Shown here one piece after another: positions 1 to 8,498 of a stretch of DNA of 64,000 bases. Below the pieces are notes generated by a model. That model did not search any database. It was given only the letters and a program-made list of their open reading frames with translations, and had not been told where the DNA came from. Within the stretch, counting starts at the first letter, position 1. Every line of letters starts with the position of its first letter. The stretch spans positions 5,746,063 to 5,810,062 of the forward strand of contig OZ252019.1 of assembly GCA_965247435.1 (NCBI GenBank). Direction: 5' to 3'. The stretch is from Ilyomonas sp965247435. GTDB taxonomy: Bacteria; Bacteroidota; Bacteroidia; Chitinophagales; Chitinophagaceae. The translations under genes and the position numbers were made by a program.

Positions 1-215
1 AGGAAGAGCACCGGCAACTGATACGCCTTCTCAATCAATATGCCTTTCAGCAGGTAGTGCTGATAGGTGATTATTTTAAGAATATTCATCATTCCTATTT
101 ACACCTGCCCGATGCAGCGGCGGCAAGAGCATGGTGGCAGGAGCAGCAATTTACCAATGCATTAATACTGGTGAAAGGCTCGCGCAGTATGCAGATGGAA
201 AGAGTGATTGCCTAA
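1..215 (+). CDS. murF: UDP-N-acetylmuramoyl-tripeptide--D-alanyl-D-alanine ligase, C-terminal end (partial)
   Basis: The gene enters from the left edge in frame 3 and ends with TAA at 213-215, so only about 70 residues are visible. They read like the end of the Mur ligase C-terminal domain: a VVLIGDYF strand, a loop with HSYLHLPDAAAA, and the closing LVKGSRSMQMERVI, which corresponds to the KGSRxMxME(K/R)V ending typical of MurF. MurF adds D-Ala-D-Ala to the UDP-MurNAc-tripeptide in cytoplasmic peptidoglycan precursor synthesis. The catalytic centre lies outside the window, so the call rests on the tail only; another Mur ligase (MurE, MurC) is the main alternative. Confidence 0.8.
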   Translation, partial: EEHRQLIRLLNQYAFQQVVLIGDYFKNIHHSYLHLPDAAAARAWWQEQQFTNALILVKGSRSMQMERVIA

Positions 216-272
216 ACATTAATGAATTATTGCAGCGGTATGGGCTAACTTTGAGTTGTGAAAAACAGACCT

Positions 273-734
273 ATGAGCAACGAACAAAAAGCCCCCAATT
301 ATTTTGTAAGCGTACTTGCCAACCGCTGCCCGCGCTGCCGGGAAGGCGATATTTTTAAAAGCCACAACGCCTATGCCTTAAAAGCGGGTCAGTACATTAA
401 AATGTATGAACATTGCACTGTATGTGGCCAGCCTACAGAGCTGGAAGTCGGGTTTTACTACGGCACCAGCTATGTAAGCTATGCCCTGGCAGTAGCCTTT
501 TCGGTGGCGGTGTTTGCAGCCTGGTGGGTATTGCTCGGTATTTCTATTTACGATAATAGTTTATTCTGGTACTTGGGTGTAAACTCGGTGCTGATGCTGG
601 CACTACAGCCGGTATTTATGCGGCTTGCACGTTCGATGTGGCTTAGCTGGTTTGTGAAGTATGATAAAGACTGGAAATTCCACGATATAAAAAATCCTGA
701 GCGGATTGTGAAAGAACACATGGGGAACTGGTAA
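273..734 (+). CDS. DUF983 family zinc-ribbon membrane protein
   Basis: A 153-residue protein starting at ATG 273 (MSNEQKAPNYF); a GTG at 258 is in frame but less likely. The N-terminal part has two CxxC pairs (CPRC near residue 20 and CTVCG near 55), which look like a zinc ribbon, followed by a GFYYGTSYVSYALAVAF segment that starts the first of two hydrophobic membrane helices. This arrangement fits the DUF983 family, which is common in Bacteroidota and Alphaproteobacteria and has no firmly assigned function. It begins 57 bases after murF on the same strand and may be cotranscribed with it. No signal peptide is visible; the zinc ribbon is presumably cytoplasmic. Confidence 0.75.
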   Translation: MSNEQKAPNYFVSVLANRCPRCREGDIFKSHNAYALKAGQYIKMYEHCTVCGQPTELEVGFYYGTSYVSYALAVAFSVAVFAAWWVLLGISIYDNSLFWYLGVNSVLMLALQPVFMRLARSMWLSWFVKYDKDWKFHDIKNPERIVKEHMGNW

Positions 735-1081
735 AATGTGAAGTATAGATTAGGAATATTTAATAAAGAATATTTAAGATTGATGAGTTTTTGTTCTGCT
801 TGTATTAATAATCTTACCGGGTTGGTAAGCTATCTTCTTCAGAAGCCTGTTAGCCAGAGCCTAAAATTTATAAAACTGTTTTAGGATTAATTGCAGGCAT
901 CCGCATCTCCTATTAAGCAAAAAGGATTGTTCGTGCCATTCTGGAGCTTTTGTATTTTTATTAAAGTAAGAAAAAAATAAACATGCTTCGTGTCTGTGCA
1001 TTGCGATAGTTAATGATGGATTTAATGTGCATAACATCCCGAAAAACGTAACGGCCATCTTCCTAAATTTGAATCAGATTT
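735..1081 (+). other. Intergenic region upstream of dnaX
   Basis: AT-rich stretch without a convincing coding region. The only signal seen is TAAATTTG at 1064-1071, which fits the Bacteroidota -7 box TAnnTTTG, but no clear -33 TTG lies at the right distance and it would leave a leader of only a few bases before dnaX. Confidence 0.35.
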
Positions 1082-2995
1082 ATGGAGAAATTTATCGTAT
1101 CGGCCCGCAAGTATCGCCCGCAAACATTTAATACGGTTGTAGGGCAGGCGCACATTACCACTACGCTTAAAAACGCGATCAAAAACGGTCAGTTGGCGCA
1201 CGCTTTCCTGTTTTGCGGCCCGCGCGGCGTGGGCAAAACCACCTGCGCACGCATCCTGGCCAAAACCATTAACTGCGAAAATTTGCAGCCCGACGGCGAA
1301 GCCTGCAACGAATGCCACTCCTGCCGCAGTTTCAACGAAGGCACTTCGCTGAACATACACGAGCTGGATGCCGCGAGTAATAATTCGGTGGACGATATAC
1401 GCTCACTGGTAGAGCAGGTGCGCTTTGCGCCACAGGCCGGCAAGTACAAAGTATATATTGTAGATGAAGTGCACATGCTAAGTGCCAATGCTTTCAATGC
1501 ATTTTTAAAAACACTGGAAGAGCCGCCGCCCTATGCTATATTCATCCTCGCTACGACCGAAAAGCATAAAATAATACCTACTATTTTATCCCGATGCCAG
1601 ATCTTCGATTTTAAACGCATTACTACCAACGATACGGTAGTGCACCTGCAGGAAATTGCAGATAAAGAACATATACAGGCCGAAAAGGGCGCTCTGCAAA
1701 CCATTGCCCAGAAGAGCGAAGGCTGCATGCGCGATGCGCTGAGTATCCTGGATAAAATTGTCTCCTTTACAAACGGCGAAGTAACCTACGCCAATACACT
1801 GGAGCACTTAAATATTCTGGATGAAGATTACTATTTCAAACTGCTAAAAAGCTTGTTGCAACAGGATTTGGCTGCAGCGATGCTCCTGTACGACGAAATA
1901 AACCGTAAAGGTTTTGAAGGAGACCTGGTGCTGAATGGCTTTGCTATGTTTTTGCGGAACGTACTGGTGTGCAAAGATGCCAAAGCAGCGCCGCTGCTGG
2001 AAGTAGTGGAAGGCATGCAGCCACGCTACATAAAAGCGGCCAACAGCATTAGCCTCTCTTTCCTTATAAGCGCGCTGAATATTTTAAATGAGGCGGAAAT
2101 TAATTACAAAATGGCGCGCAACAAACGCCTGCATGTAGAGATGGCGATTATTAAGCTCAACTTTCTGCAGCAGGCATTGGATGTAACTGCCGTTGACGGG
2201 GAAATTGTTAAAAAAAAACGGGTTGATGCGCCGGTCGCTCTAAAGTTGAAACCAATACCATCGGTGCAGCCGAAAAGTGCGGTTGCTGCTATGCTTCCCG
2301 CCGGGCTGCAGGCTCTGGTTACTCCACCGCCTGCCAACGGACACACACCAAAACCATTACAGCCCGCCGTAAATGGCCAGCCGGTGCGCGTACCGGAAGA
2401 AAGCCGGCTACAGCCTGCTTCTAAATTATTTATACAGCAAGCAGCCCCGGTAAAAGCTGCAGCGACTGCAATAGCCGTTAAAGAACCGGTAACGGTTTAT
2501 ACAAATGGGTCTGATGAGACAGCAGCGCTACCCAAAAGCCGCAAAGGTTTGCTGGAAGCATTGCGGGATAAATATGGAGATCAATACAACATAGAAGAAG
2601 TAAAAGAAGCGGAGCCATTGGAAATGCAAAAACTGCTGGAATGCTGGCATTCTTTTGCAAAAAAGCTGGAAGAGCAGCAAAAGCATTCCGCTGCCAACAC
2701 TTTTAAAATTGCGAAGCTGCAAATACAGAACGAAACAAAGTTTTTTATTACCGTAAACGCCATCACGCAGCAGCGCTTTATAGAGCAGGAGCGTACTATG
2801 CTCTCCGATTGCATTCAGCAGTCGTTTAATAATCGCGGTATTCAGTTTCAGATTATGGTAGCCGATGATGTAAAAGAAGATATCTCGCCTTTTCTTACGA
2901 TGAACAGCCGGGAACGTTATGAGTTTATTGCTTCGCATTACCCTTTAGTGCGTGAGCTGAAAGAGCGGTTAAAGCTGGACCTTGATTCTATTTAA
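1082..2995 (+). CDS. dnaX: DNA polymerase III subunit gamma/tau
   Basis: A 637-residue clamp-loader ATPase. The AAA+ module is complete: Walker A GPRGVGKT at residues 46-53, a zinc module formed by C65, C75, C78 and C81, Walker B/DEVH box VDEVHMLS around 127-134, sensor 1 region ILATTEKHKI, and the SRC arginine-finger motif (ILSRCQIFDF). Domain III follows to about residue 370. The C-terminal third is a low-complexity Pro/Ala linker (about 385-490) and then a tau-type domain. In the holoenzyme DnaX assembles with HolA/HolB to load the beta clamp. A run of nine A's at 2210-2218 (codons 377-379) sits at the end of domain III and could yield a short gamma form (see separate entry). The gene faces the sigma-54 regulator gene and ends before a strong palindromic terminator. 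Confidence 0.97.
   Translation: MEKFIVSARKYRPQTFNTVVGQAHITTTLKNAIKNGQLAHAFLFCGPRGVGKTTCARILAKTINCENLQPDGEACNECHSCRSFNEGTSLNIHELDAASNNSVDDIRSLVEQVRFAPQAGKYKVYIVDEVHMLSANAFNAFLKTLEEPPPYAIFILATTEKHKIIPTILSRCQIFDFKRITTNDTVVHLQEIADKEHIQAEKGALQTIAQKSEGCMRDALSILDKIVSFTNGEVTYANTLEHLNILDEDYYFKLLKSLLQQDLAAAMLLYDEINRKGFEGDLVLNGFAMFLRNVLVCKDAKAAPLLEVVEGMQPRYIKAANSISLSFLISALNILNEAEINYKMARNKRLHVEMAIIKLNFLQQALDVTAVDGEIVKKKRVDAPVALKLKPIPSVQPKSAVAAMLPAGLQALVTPPPANGHTPKPLQPAVNGQPVRVPEESRLQPASKLFIQQAAPVKAAATAIAVKEPVTVYTNGSDETAALPKSRKGLLEALRDKYGDQYNIEEVKEAEPLEMQKLLECWHSFAKKLEEQQKHSAANTFKIAKLQIQNETKFFITVNAITQQRFIEQERTMLSDCIQQSFNNRGIQFQIMVADDVKEDISPFLTMNSRERYEFIASHYPLVRELKERLKLDLDSI
2210..2226 (+). other. Slippery A9 tract in dnaX, predicted gamma-form frameshift site
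   Basis: Nine consecutive A's (2210-2218) encode Lys377-Lys379. A -1 ribosomal shift, or an mRNA with one additional A, places acg-ggt-TGA next, so translation stops at 2224-2226 after only Thr-Gly. The product would be about 381 residues: the ATPase and domain III without the tau tail. Thermus dnaX uses transcriptional slippage on an A9 tract, and E. coli uses -1 frameshifting on A6G, to make gamma. The position (just after domain III) and the immediate stop match those cases; function here is inferred. Confidence 0.6.
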
Positions 2996-3181
2996 ATGCT
3001 TTGAACTGCTGATAAGCCGTTGGGAAATGAGCAGTGAAATTATTATCTGCTGGTTTTTTACATTATCAAACAACAAGATATCCGCTGTTTGTATCATTTA
3101 AGCCTGCCATAAACTGAAAGCGGATCTGTAAAAGGTCTGTGAGTGCTAAAGGTTACTGATTTGCACGAAAATATTTTTAAT

Positions 3182-3223
3182 AAAAAAAGTTTAGAACCTT
3201 TTAAAAGGTTCTAAACTTTTTTT
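3182..3223. terminator. Bidirectional rho-independent terminator
   Basis: A perfect 42-base palindrome with 21-base arms (centre between 3202 and 3203), with seven A's at the left edge and seven T's at the right edge. Either strand therefore gives a GC-poor stem followed by a U run. It lies between the convergent dnaX and sigma-54 regulator genes. Confidence 0.85.
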
Positions 3224-3286
3224 GAGATTGAGAAAACTTATGTAGCAAAATGAATTTTTGCAACATGCATTGGATATAGTATAAAA

Positions 3287-3322
3287 AACAAAAGCCGCAC
3301 ACGGTAAGTGGAGGCTTTTGTT
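3287..3322 (-). terminator. Rho-independent terminator of the sigma-54 regulator gene
   Basis: Inverted repeat AACAAAAGCC / GGCTTTTGTT (3287-3296 and 3313-3322) with a 16-base loop; on the minus strand it is followed by a T-rich run, 22 bases beyond the stop codon of the regulator gene. Confidence 0.75.
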
Positions 3323-3343
3323 GTACGAGAATAAAATTGAAAT

Positions 3344-4795
3344 CTACGAATTCAGTTCTTTAGATTCTTCGTAGCTCTTAATTTTATTGTACAATGTTTT
3401 ACGGTCAATTTTTAAAATCTCTGCAGCTTTCGATTTGTTGTTATTTACTTCTTTCAGCAGGTTCATAATGGTATCATATTCTGCTTTGGCGGCTGCATCT
3501 TTTAAATCTATTTCTTTAGGGGAAGATGCAGAAGGTGTAATAGGCTGCACGGCCGGTGTATCGGAATGCTTTGCAAAAATATTGGTATTGGTAATTTCCC
3601 AGGGCAGCGATTTGGAAGATATTTTAGTGCCGGTTGTAAGCAAAACCGCACGGCGTACTACATTTCTAAACTCGCGCAGGTTGCCGGGCCAGGGATAATT
3701 AAGAAACATATTCATCACATCCTCTTCAAAACCCTGTACATCTTTGCGCAATTCATCATTGGTTTTGTCTAAAAAGAACTGAGCAAAAAGAGGGATGTCG
3801 TGCTTACGCAGGCGTAGCGGGGGCAGGTTAAGTGAAAACTCATTGAAGCGATGGTATAAATCTTCGCGGAATTTACCCTTATGATAAGCGTCCTGCAGGT
3901 TTTCATTGCTCGCTACGATAATGCGGATATCCAAGTCCATTTCTTTTGTGCCGCCCACCCGCTTAAACTTACGCTCCTGTATTACGCGCAACAGCGTAGC
4001 CTGTATGTCTAATCCTAAATTAGCTACCTCATCCAGAAAAAGGGTGCCGCCGTTGGCCATTTCAAAATGACCTTCTTTGTCAGCCAGTGCACCGGTAAAA
4101 GCGCCTTTAACGTGCCCGAACATTTCGCTGCCAGCCAGCTCTTTGGATAAAGTGCCGCAATCCATAGCGATAAAAGGCTTGTTTTTGCGTTCGCTAAACT
4201 GATGAATGGTTTTGGCAATTACTTCCTTGCCTGTACCGCTTTCGCCATATAAGATGATGCTGTAATTGGTAGGCGCTATAATATCTATCTGGCGGTACAG
4301 TTCTTTAGTAGATTCCGATTCGCCTACCAGGTATTCGCCATTGGTTTTAAAAGTTGCTTTTTTATTGGCCGCGGGGGTGGCGCCTGAGTTAGCTGCATTT
4401 GCAATAGCAGATACAGATCTTTGTGCGGCCTGGGGCGCTTTCAGGGCTGAGGATAATACATTTAACACTTCAGCCGGTATAAGTGGCTTGGTTATGTAAT
4501 CGTAAGCGCCAAGTTTAATAACTTCTACCGCTGTTTTAATATCAGAGTAGCCGGTAATGATTAAAACAACCGCCTGAGGATTAATCGTTTTAATTTCGGC
4601 AAGTACGTCACGGCCTTCCTTATCGCCAAGGCGATAATCACAAAGTACAATATCGAAGCTGGATTCTTTAAACTTTGAAACACCCTTATTGCCTGTGTAA
4701 GCTACTTCGGTTTCGTAACCTTCTTTATTAAGGAACCGGCTAAGCAGTGTGCAAATATCAATGTCATCATCAATTATCAGAATTCTTTTCTTCAT
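3344..4795 (-). CDS. NtrC-family sigma-54-dependent response regulator
   Basis: A 483-residue three-domain regulator. Receiver domain at 1-120 with acidic pocket D10/D11, phospho-acceptor D53 and K103; a short Ala-rich linker; AAA+ sigma-54 interaction domain at about 155-395 with Walker A GESGTGKE (184-191), the sigma-54 contact loop GAFTGA (231-236) and Walker B LFLDEV; and a C-terminal Fis-type helix-turn-helix (KAAEILKIDRKTLYNKI, near 460). It should activate sigma-54 promoters after phosphorylation by a histidine kinase not found next to it. It is divergent from the stand-alone receiver gene at 5123 across a 327-base gap holding a sigma-54-like sequence. Its target genes cannot be told from the window. 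Confidence 0.95.
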   Translation of the reverse strand: MKKRILIIDDDIDICTLLSRFLNKEGYETEVAYTGNKGVSKFKESSFDIVLCDYRLGDKEGRDVLAEIKTINPQAVVLIITGYSDIKTAVEVIKLGAYDYITKPLIPAEVLNVLSSALKAPQAAQRSVSAIANAANSGATPAANKKATFKTNGEYLVGESESTKELYRQIDIIAPTNYSIILYGESGTGKEVIAKTIHQFSERKNKPFIAMDCGTLSKELAGSEMFGHVKGAFTGALADKEGHFEMANGGTLFLDEVANLGLDIQATLLRVIQERKFKRVGGTKEMDLDIRIIVASNENLQDAYHKGKFREDLYHRFNEFSLNLPPLRLRKHDIPLFAQFFLDKTNDELRKDVQGFEEDVMNMFLNYPWPGNLREFRNVVRRAVLLTTGTKISSKSLPWEITNTNIFAKHSDTPAVQPITPSASSPKEIDLKDAAAKAEYDTIMNLLKEVNNNKSKAAEILKIDRKTLYNKIKSYEESKELNS

Positions 4796-5076
4796 ACAAC
4801 CTCGCCGTATTTATAACTTTTTAATTATTGAATATCAATATTAAGTAAAAGCAAATGAATTATCTAATTTAGAACTGAAAATCTTCATACCCGAAAATAA
4901 AGGATTATTAAAGTGGGTAACATAAGGAGCAGTAGAAGCTCATGGGTACAAATGTATTGCACTCAAAGCATTTTGCAGAAAAATTTGTACAAATAACATA
5001 AAATTTATTAAAACGTTTTTTATATAAAAATTTAAAGAATTTGATTGTGAAGGTATTAGCAGATTTTCTTAAAAAA

Positions 5077-5090
5077 TGGCAGATAAATTG
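5077..5090 (+). promoter_or_regulatory. Possible sigma-54 (-24/-12) promoter upstream of the receiver gene
   Basis: TGGCAG-N5-TTG at 5077-5090, followed by A. It has the -24 GG and the correct spacing to a -12 element, but the -12 motif reads TTGA where TTGC is expected. Transcription would start near 5102, about 20 bases before the receiver gene. The remaining intergenic DNA (4796-5076) is AT-rich and shows nothing else. Confidence 0.3.
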
Positions 5091-5122
5091 AGTATAAGGT
5101 AGTACATGTAAAATATACACAA

Positions 5123-5527
5123 GTGAATCCGATAAAAATTAACGGCGAAAGCGCATTGATTGTAGATGACGAGATAGACATTTGCTACTTGTTAAGCGGT
5201 ATCTTAAAGCAGAAGAAGTTTCAGACGTCCTATGTAAACAGCCTTACCGATGCCCAGAGCATTTTAAAAAAAGAGAAGCCTTCTATAATATTTCTTGATA
5301 ATAATCTGCCGGATGGAAAAGGTGTTGAATTTATCAGTAAATTAAAAAAGCTTTCCCCTGCCACTAAAGTGGTAATGATTACTGCTTTTGATACTTATTC
5401 AGACAGAAGTAAAGCTTATGAAGAAGGCGCAGATTTTTTTATTGGTAAACCGTTTACCCGCGATATGATTGATAAAACTATCGAGCGTCTCATCTATTCC
5501 AACTACATGGACAGCCAGGCATCGTAA
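5123..5527 (+). CDS. Stand-alone receiver (CheY-like) response regulator
   Basis: A 134-residue protein consisting of a single receiver domain: acidic pair D15/D16 (IVDDE), phospho-acceptor D59 (IIFLDNNLPDG), T/S position in MITAF and K109 (GKPF). There is no output domain, so it probably works through protein contacts or in a phosphorelay. The start is GTG at 5123; the only nearby upstream ATG (5105) is followed directly by a stop. It is divergent from the NtrC-family regulator gene and 79 bases upstream of hisC on the same strand. A link to the neighbouring sigma-54 regulator, for instance as relay partner or phosphate sink, is inferred from position only. Confidence 0.85.
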   Translation: MNPIKINGESALIVDDEIDICYLLSGILKQKKFQTSYVNSLTDAQSILKKEKPSIIFLDNNLPDGKGVEFISKLKKLSPATKVVMITAFDTYSDRSKAYEEGADFFIGKPFTRDMIDKTIERLIYSNYMDSQAS

Positions 5528-5606
5528 AGAATTTCATTTTTATATCCATTCTACCCGTGCTATACTTCCTGCTAACCTGCACCTATTTGCATATTATCTT
5601 CACACC

Positions 5607-6668
5607 ATGAATTTTGATGTGCAGCAATTGCTTCGCAAAAACATCCGCCAGCTTACACCTTACTCCTCTGCGCGGGACGAATTTGCCGGAGAAGCATTAA
5701 TTAATTTAGATGCCAACGAAAACAGTCTCGGCTCACCACTGATTAAGTGGTACAACCGCTACCCCGATCCTTACCAGCGCAGTATTAAAGAGGCTGTAAG
5801 TAAAATAAAACTCCTGCCGCCTGAACATATATTTTTGGGAAATGGCAGCGACGAGTGTATTGACCTTTTGTACCGTTGTTTTTGCATCCCGGCAACCGAT
5901 AACGCTATTATTTGCCCGCCAACTTATGGCATGTACGAAGTAAGCGCGAACATTAACGATATCGAACTGCGTAAAGCGCCGCTGCTCGATGATTTTCAAC
6001 TGAATTTAGCACATATAGAAACCCTGGCCGACGAGCATACCAAGCTTATCTGGCTGTGTTCGCCCAACAACCCGACCGGCAATTCCCTGCACCGGCAGGA
6101 TATTGAAACGGTACTCAATAATTTTAACGGCGTGGTCGTGATTGATGAGGCATACATCAATTTTTCGCGCCAGCAATCGTTTATACAGGAACTAAAAGAG
6201 TATCCTAATCTTGTAGTGCTGCAAACTTTCAGCAAGGCCTGGGGATTAGCCGGTTTAAGGCTGGGCCTGGCTTTTGCTTCACCCGAAATCATTAGTGTGC
6301 TCAGTAAAGTAAAGCCGCCATACAACATTAGTCAGGCTACACAGGAGCTTGCCTTAAAGGCATTGGAAGAAGTAGGCCAGGTAAACGATATGATTACCGA
6401 ACTCGTTAGTATGCGTAATGCATTAGCGGAAGTGTTGCAGGAGATGGCGGGGGTAGAAAAAGTATATCCTTCGGATGCTAATTTTTTACTGGTTAAAATA
6501 AAAAAGGCACGGAAAGTGTATGAATTCCTGCTGTCAAAAAGTATCGTGGTAAGAGACAGAAGCAATGTGCTGCTTTGCAACGATTGCCTGCGTATCACCA
6601 TCGGCACAGAAGCAGAGAATACCGCCTTGGTTGATGCACTGATTGAGTGGATAAATGAATATACCTAA
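5607..6668 (+). CDS. hisC: Histidinol-phosphate aminotransferase
   Basis: A 353-residue PLP-dependent class I/II aminotransferase that converts imidazole acetol phosphate and glutamate to histidinol phosphate in histidine synthesis. Typical HisC segments are visible: LDANEN near residue 33, LGNGSDECIDLL (phosphate-binding region), CSPNNPTGN, VIDEAYINF (Asp for the PLP nitrogen) and the Schiff-base lysine in QTFSKAWGLAGLRLG. The start ATG 5607 (MNFDVQQLLRKNIR) matches the usual HisC length; the frame is open further upstream but overlaps the receiver gene. The other his genes are not contiguous: hisB lies 1.8 kb downstream, with two redox genes in between. Confidence 0.96.
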   Translation: MNFDVQQLLRKNIRQLTPYSSARDEFAGEALINLDANENSLGSPLIKWYNRYPDPYQRSIKEAVSKIKLLPPEHIFLGNGSDECIDLLYRCFCIPATDNAIICPPTYGMYEVSANINDIELRKAPLLDDFQLNLAHIETLADEHTKLIWLCSPNNPTGNSLHRQDIETVLNNFNGVVVIDEAYINFSRQQSFIQELKEYPNLVVLQTFSKAWGLAGLRLGLAFASPEIISVLSKVKPPYNISQATQELALKALEEVGQVNDMITELVSMRNALAEVLQEMAGVEKVYPSDANFLLVKIKKARKVYEFLLSKSIVVRDRSNVLLCNDCLRITIGTEAENTALVDALIEWINEYT

Positions 6669-6680
6669 AAATTGTTACCT

Positions 6681-7973
6681 ATGAATGAAACATACAAAAA
6701 GCTGATGGCCGCTTTCCTGATGTTGGTTGTTTCTGCGCATGTTTTGGCTTGCAACGATTCTACTGTTAAAGCGGAAGCACCGGCAATACAACCCGATGCC
6801 GACAATGCCGGGCTTACTTTGCCCTCCGGCTTTGCTGCCCTGAAAGTAGCGGATAATATTGGCAGCGCACGGCATATAGCCATTACGCCGCAGGGAGATA
6901 TTTACGTAAAATTGGCCGGCCCTAAAAATGGTAAAGGCATTATCTGGCTGCATGATGATAACAAAGACGGCAAGGCAGAAACGGCAGATGGCTTTGGAGA
7001 TTACGGCGGCACCGGGCTAACTATCAAAAACGGCTATTTGTATGCTTCCTCCGATGATGATGTGTACCGCTACAAACTGGATGAAAATAATAAGGTAATA
7101 GATGGCAGTAAGCCGGAAAAGGTAATCAGCAGTTTAATTAACCGCCACCACCACAGTTCCAAATCTATTGTGCTGGACAACAACGGAAACATATATGTAA
7201 ATATTGGCGCACCATCTAACATTTGCGCGCAGCGCGGCAATGAAAAGCTGGGTACGCAGCCCTGCCCGCTGCTCGACTCTACCGCAGCTATCTGGGAGTT
7301 TAAAGCGGATAAATTAAACCAGGGTTATGCCGATGGTGTACGCTATACCAGTGGGTTGCGCAATGTAGTTGGCCTCGACTGGAATAGCACTTCCAATACC
7401 TTGTTTGTAATGCAGCATGGCCGCGACAACCTGAGTACTACTTTCCCCGAATATTATACCGCTCAACAGAGCGCAGAGTTGCCGGCCGAGTGTATGTACG
7501 AGTTGCATAAAGGCGATAATGCCGGCTGGCCGTATATGTATTACGATCAGATACAGCATAAAAAAATGTTATGTCCCGAATATGGGGGCGATGGAAAGAA
7601 AGAAGGCGGTGGAAATGCGATCAACCCGGTGGTTGGATTTCCCGGCCACATGGCGCCGGTCGGTTTATTGTTTTACACAGGCAACCAGTTTCCGGAAAAG
7701 TATAAAAATGGTGCGTTTATAGCTTTCCATGGTTCGTGGAACCGGGCACCCGAACCGCAGAAGGGTTACTTCGTTGCCTTTGTGCCGTTTAAAGATGGCA
7801 GGCCTTCCGGCGATTGGGAAGTCTTTGCCGATGGCTTTGCTGGCGGTGCGGCTTTTATGCAGCCGGGCAGTGCCAAGCATCGTCCGTGCGGGCTGGCGCA
7901 GGGGCCGGATGGTTCGCTCTATGTAAGCGATGACACCGGCGGAACCATCTACCGGATTATGTATAAGAAATAA
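6681..7973 (+). CDS. Secreted PQQ/sorbosone dehydrogenase-type beta-propeller lipoprotein
   Basis: A 430-residue protein with an N-terminal lipoprotein signal (start ATG 6681; lipobox VLAC near residue 24), so it should be anchored in the periplasm or outer membrane. The rest resembles the glucose/sorbosone dehydrogenase family, a six-bladed propeller: a RHIAITPQGDIYVKL blade, a LRNVVGLDWN segment, a MAPVGLLFYTGNQFP segment, an AFIAFHGSWNR blade and a closing CGLAQGPDGSLYVSDD blade. Family members oxidise aldoses, generally with PQQ, and pass electrons to a cytochrome. The cytochrome c gene 55 bases downstream is the likely electron acceptor. It starts 12 bases after hisC. The real substrate is unknown. 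Confidence 0.82.
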   Translation: MNETYKKLMAAFLMLVVSAHVLACNDSTVKAEAPAIQPDADNAGLTLPSGFAALKVADNIGSARHIAITPQGDIYVKLAGPKNGKGIIWLHDDNKDGKAETADGFGDYGGTGLTIKNGYLYASSDDDVYRYKLDENNKVIDGSKPEKVISSLINRHHHSSKSIVLDNNGNIYVNIGAPSNICAQRGNEKLGTQPCPLLDSTAAIWEFKADKLNQGYADGVRYTSGLRNVVGLDWNSTSNTLFVMQHGRDNLSTTFPEYYTAQQSAELPAECMYELHKGDNAGWPYMYYDQIQHKKMLCPEYGGDGKKEGGGNAINPVVGFPGHMAPVGLLFYTGNQFPEKYKNGAFIAFHGSWNRAPEPQKGYFVAFVPFKDGRPSGDWEVFADGFAGGAAFMQPGSAKHRPCGLAQGPDGSLYVSDDTGGTIYRIMYKK

Positions 7974-8028
7974 AGAAGTAAAAGAGGCAACAGTTAAACG
8001 TTTCCGTAAATGAAAGTTCTATTGTAAT

Positions 8029-8433
8029 ATGATGTTCAAATATTTTTTCTCCGTTGCATTGCTTGGCTGCACTGCTTTATTTGCACAATCGAAGCAACCG
8101 GTTGTTGCCGGCGGTAAGCAATTATATACGCAATATTGCCTTGCCTGCCACCAGGAAAATGGCGCCGGCGTACCGAACCTTAACCCGCCGCTGATAAAAA
8201 CCTCCTATGTGTCAGGCGATAAAACTAAGCTCATAAGCTGGGTACTAAAAGGCTCGGGCGAAGAAAAAATACCGATTGATGGCAGTTATTACAACAACAA
8301 CATGCCGCCACAGGCAGGCCTGAAAGATGAAGAAATTGCTAAAATACTTACGTACATCCGCAGCAGTTTCGGCAATAAGGCCAGCGCTATAGCTCCGGCC
8401 GAAGTAAAAGCGGTACGGGCGGCAGTTAAATAA
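8029..8433 (+). CDS. Periplasmic class I cytochrome c
   Basis: A 134-residue protein with an N-terminal signal peptide ending near ALFAQ (two adjacent ATG codons, 8029 and 8032, could start it). The heme c motif CLACH lies near residue 37, and the Met ligand is expected in the NMPPQ motif near 90, as in small mono-heme cytochromes. It directly follows the sugar dehydrogenase gene, a typical dehydrogenase-cytochrome pair in which the cytochrome carries electrons towards the terminal oxidase. An Ala-rich tail of about 20 residues follows the heme domain. It is separated from hisB by a hairpin. Confidence 0.9.
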   Translation: MMFKYFFSVALLGCTALFAQSKQPVVAGGKQLYTQYCLACHQENGAGVPNLNPPLIKTSYVSGDKTKLISWVLKGSGEEKIPIDGSYYNNNMPPQAGLKDEEIAKILTYIRSSFGNKASAIAPAEVKAVRAAVK

Positions 8434-8463
8434 TTTCTTTACATTAAATTCAACTTTATTTTG

Positions 8464-8490
8464 CAGGCGGTTGTCAATTACAATCGCCTG
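8464..8490 (+). terminator. Hairpin between cytochrome c and hisB (terminator or 5' leader stem)
   Basis: Stem CAGGCGGTTGT / ACAATCGCCTG (8464-8474 and 8480-8490, one G-U pair) with a 5-base loop, followed by TTTTATTT, and only 8 bases before the hisB ATG. A T-rich -7-like TTATTTTG lies just ahead (8456-8463), so a hisB transcript could also begin at or within the hairpin. Confidence 0.65.
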
Positions 8491-8498
8491 TTTTATTT

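Noticed and set aside
4908..5120. Minus-strand open frame of 70 residues upstream of the receiver gene
   Set aside because: Lys/Phe-rich AT-driven composition, no family resemblance, overlaps the promoter region of two genes.
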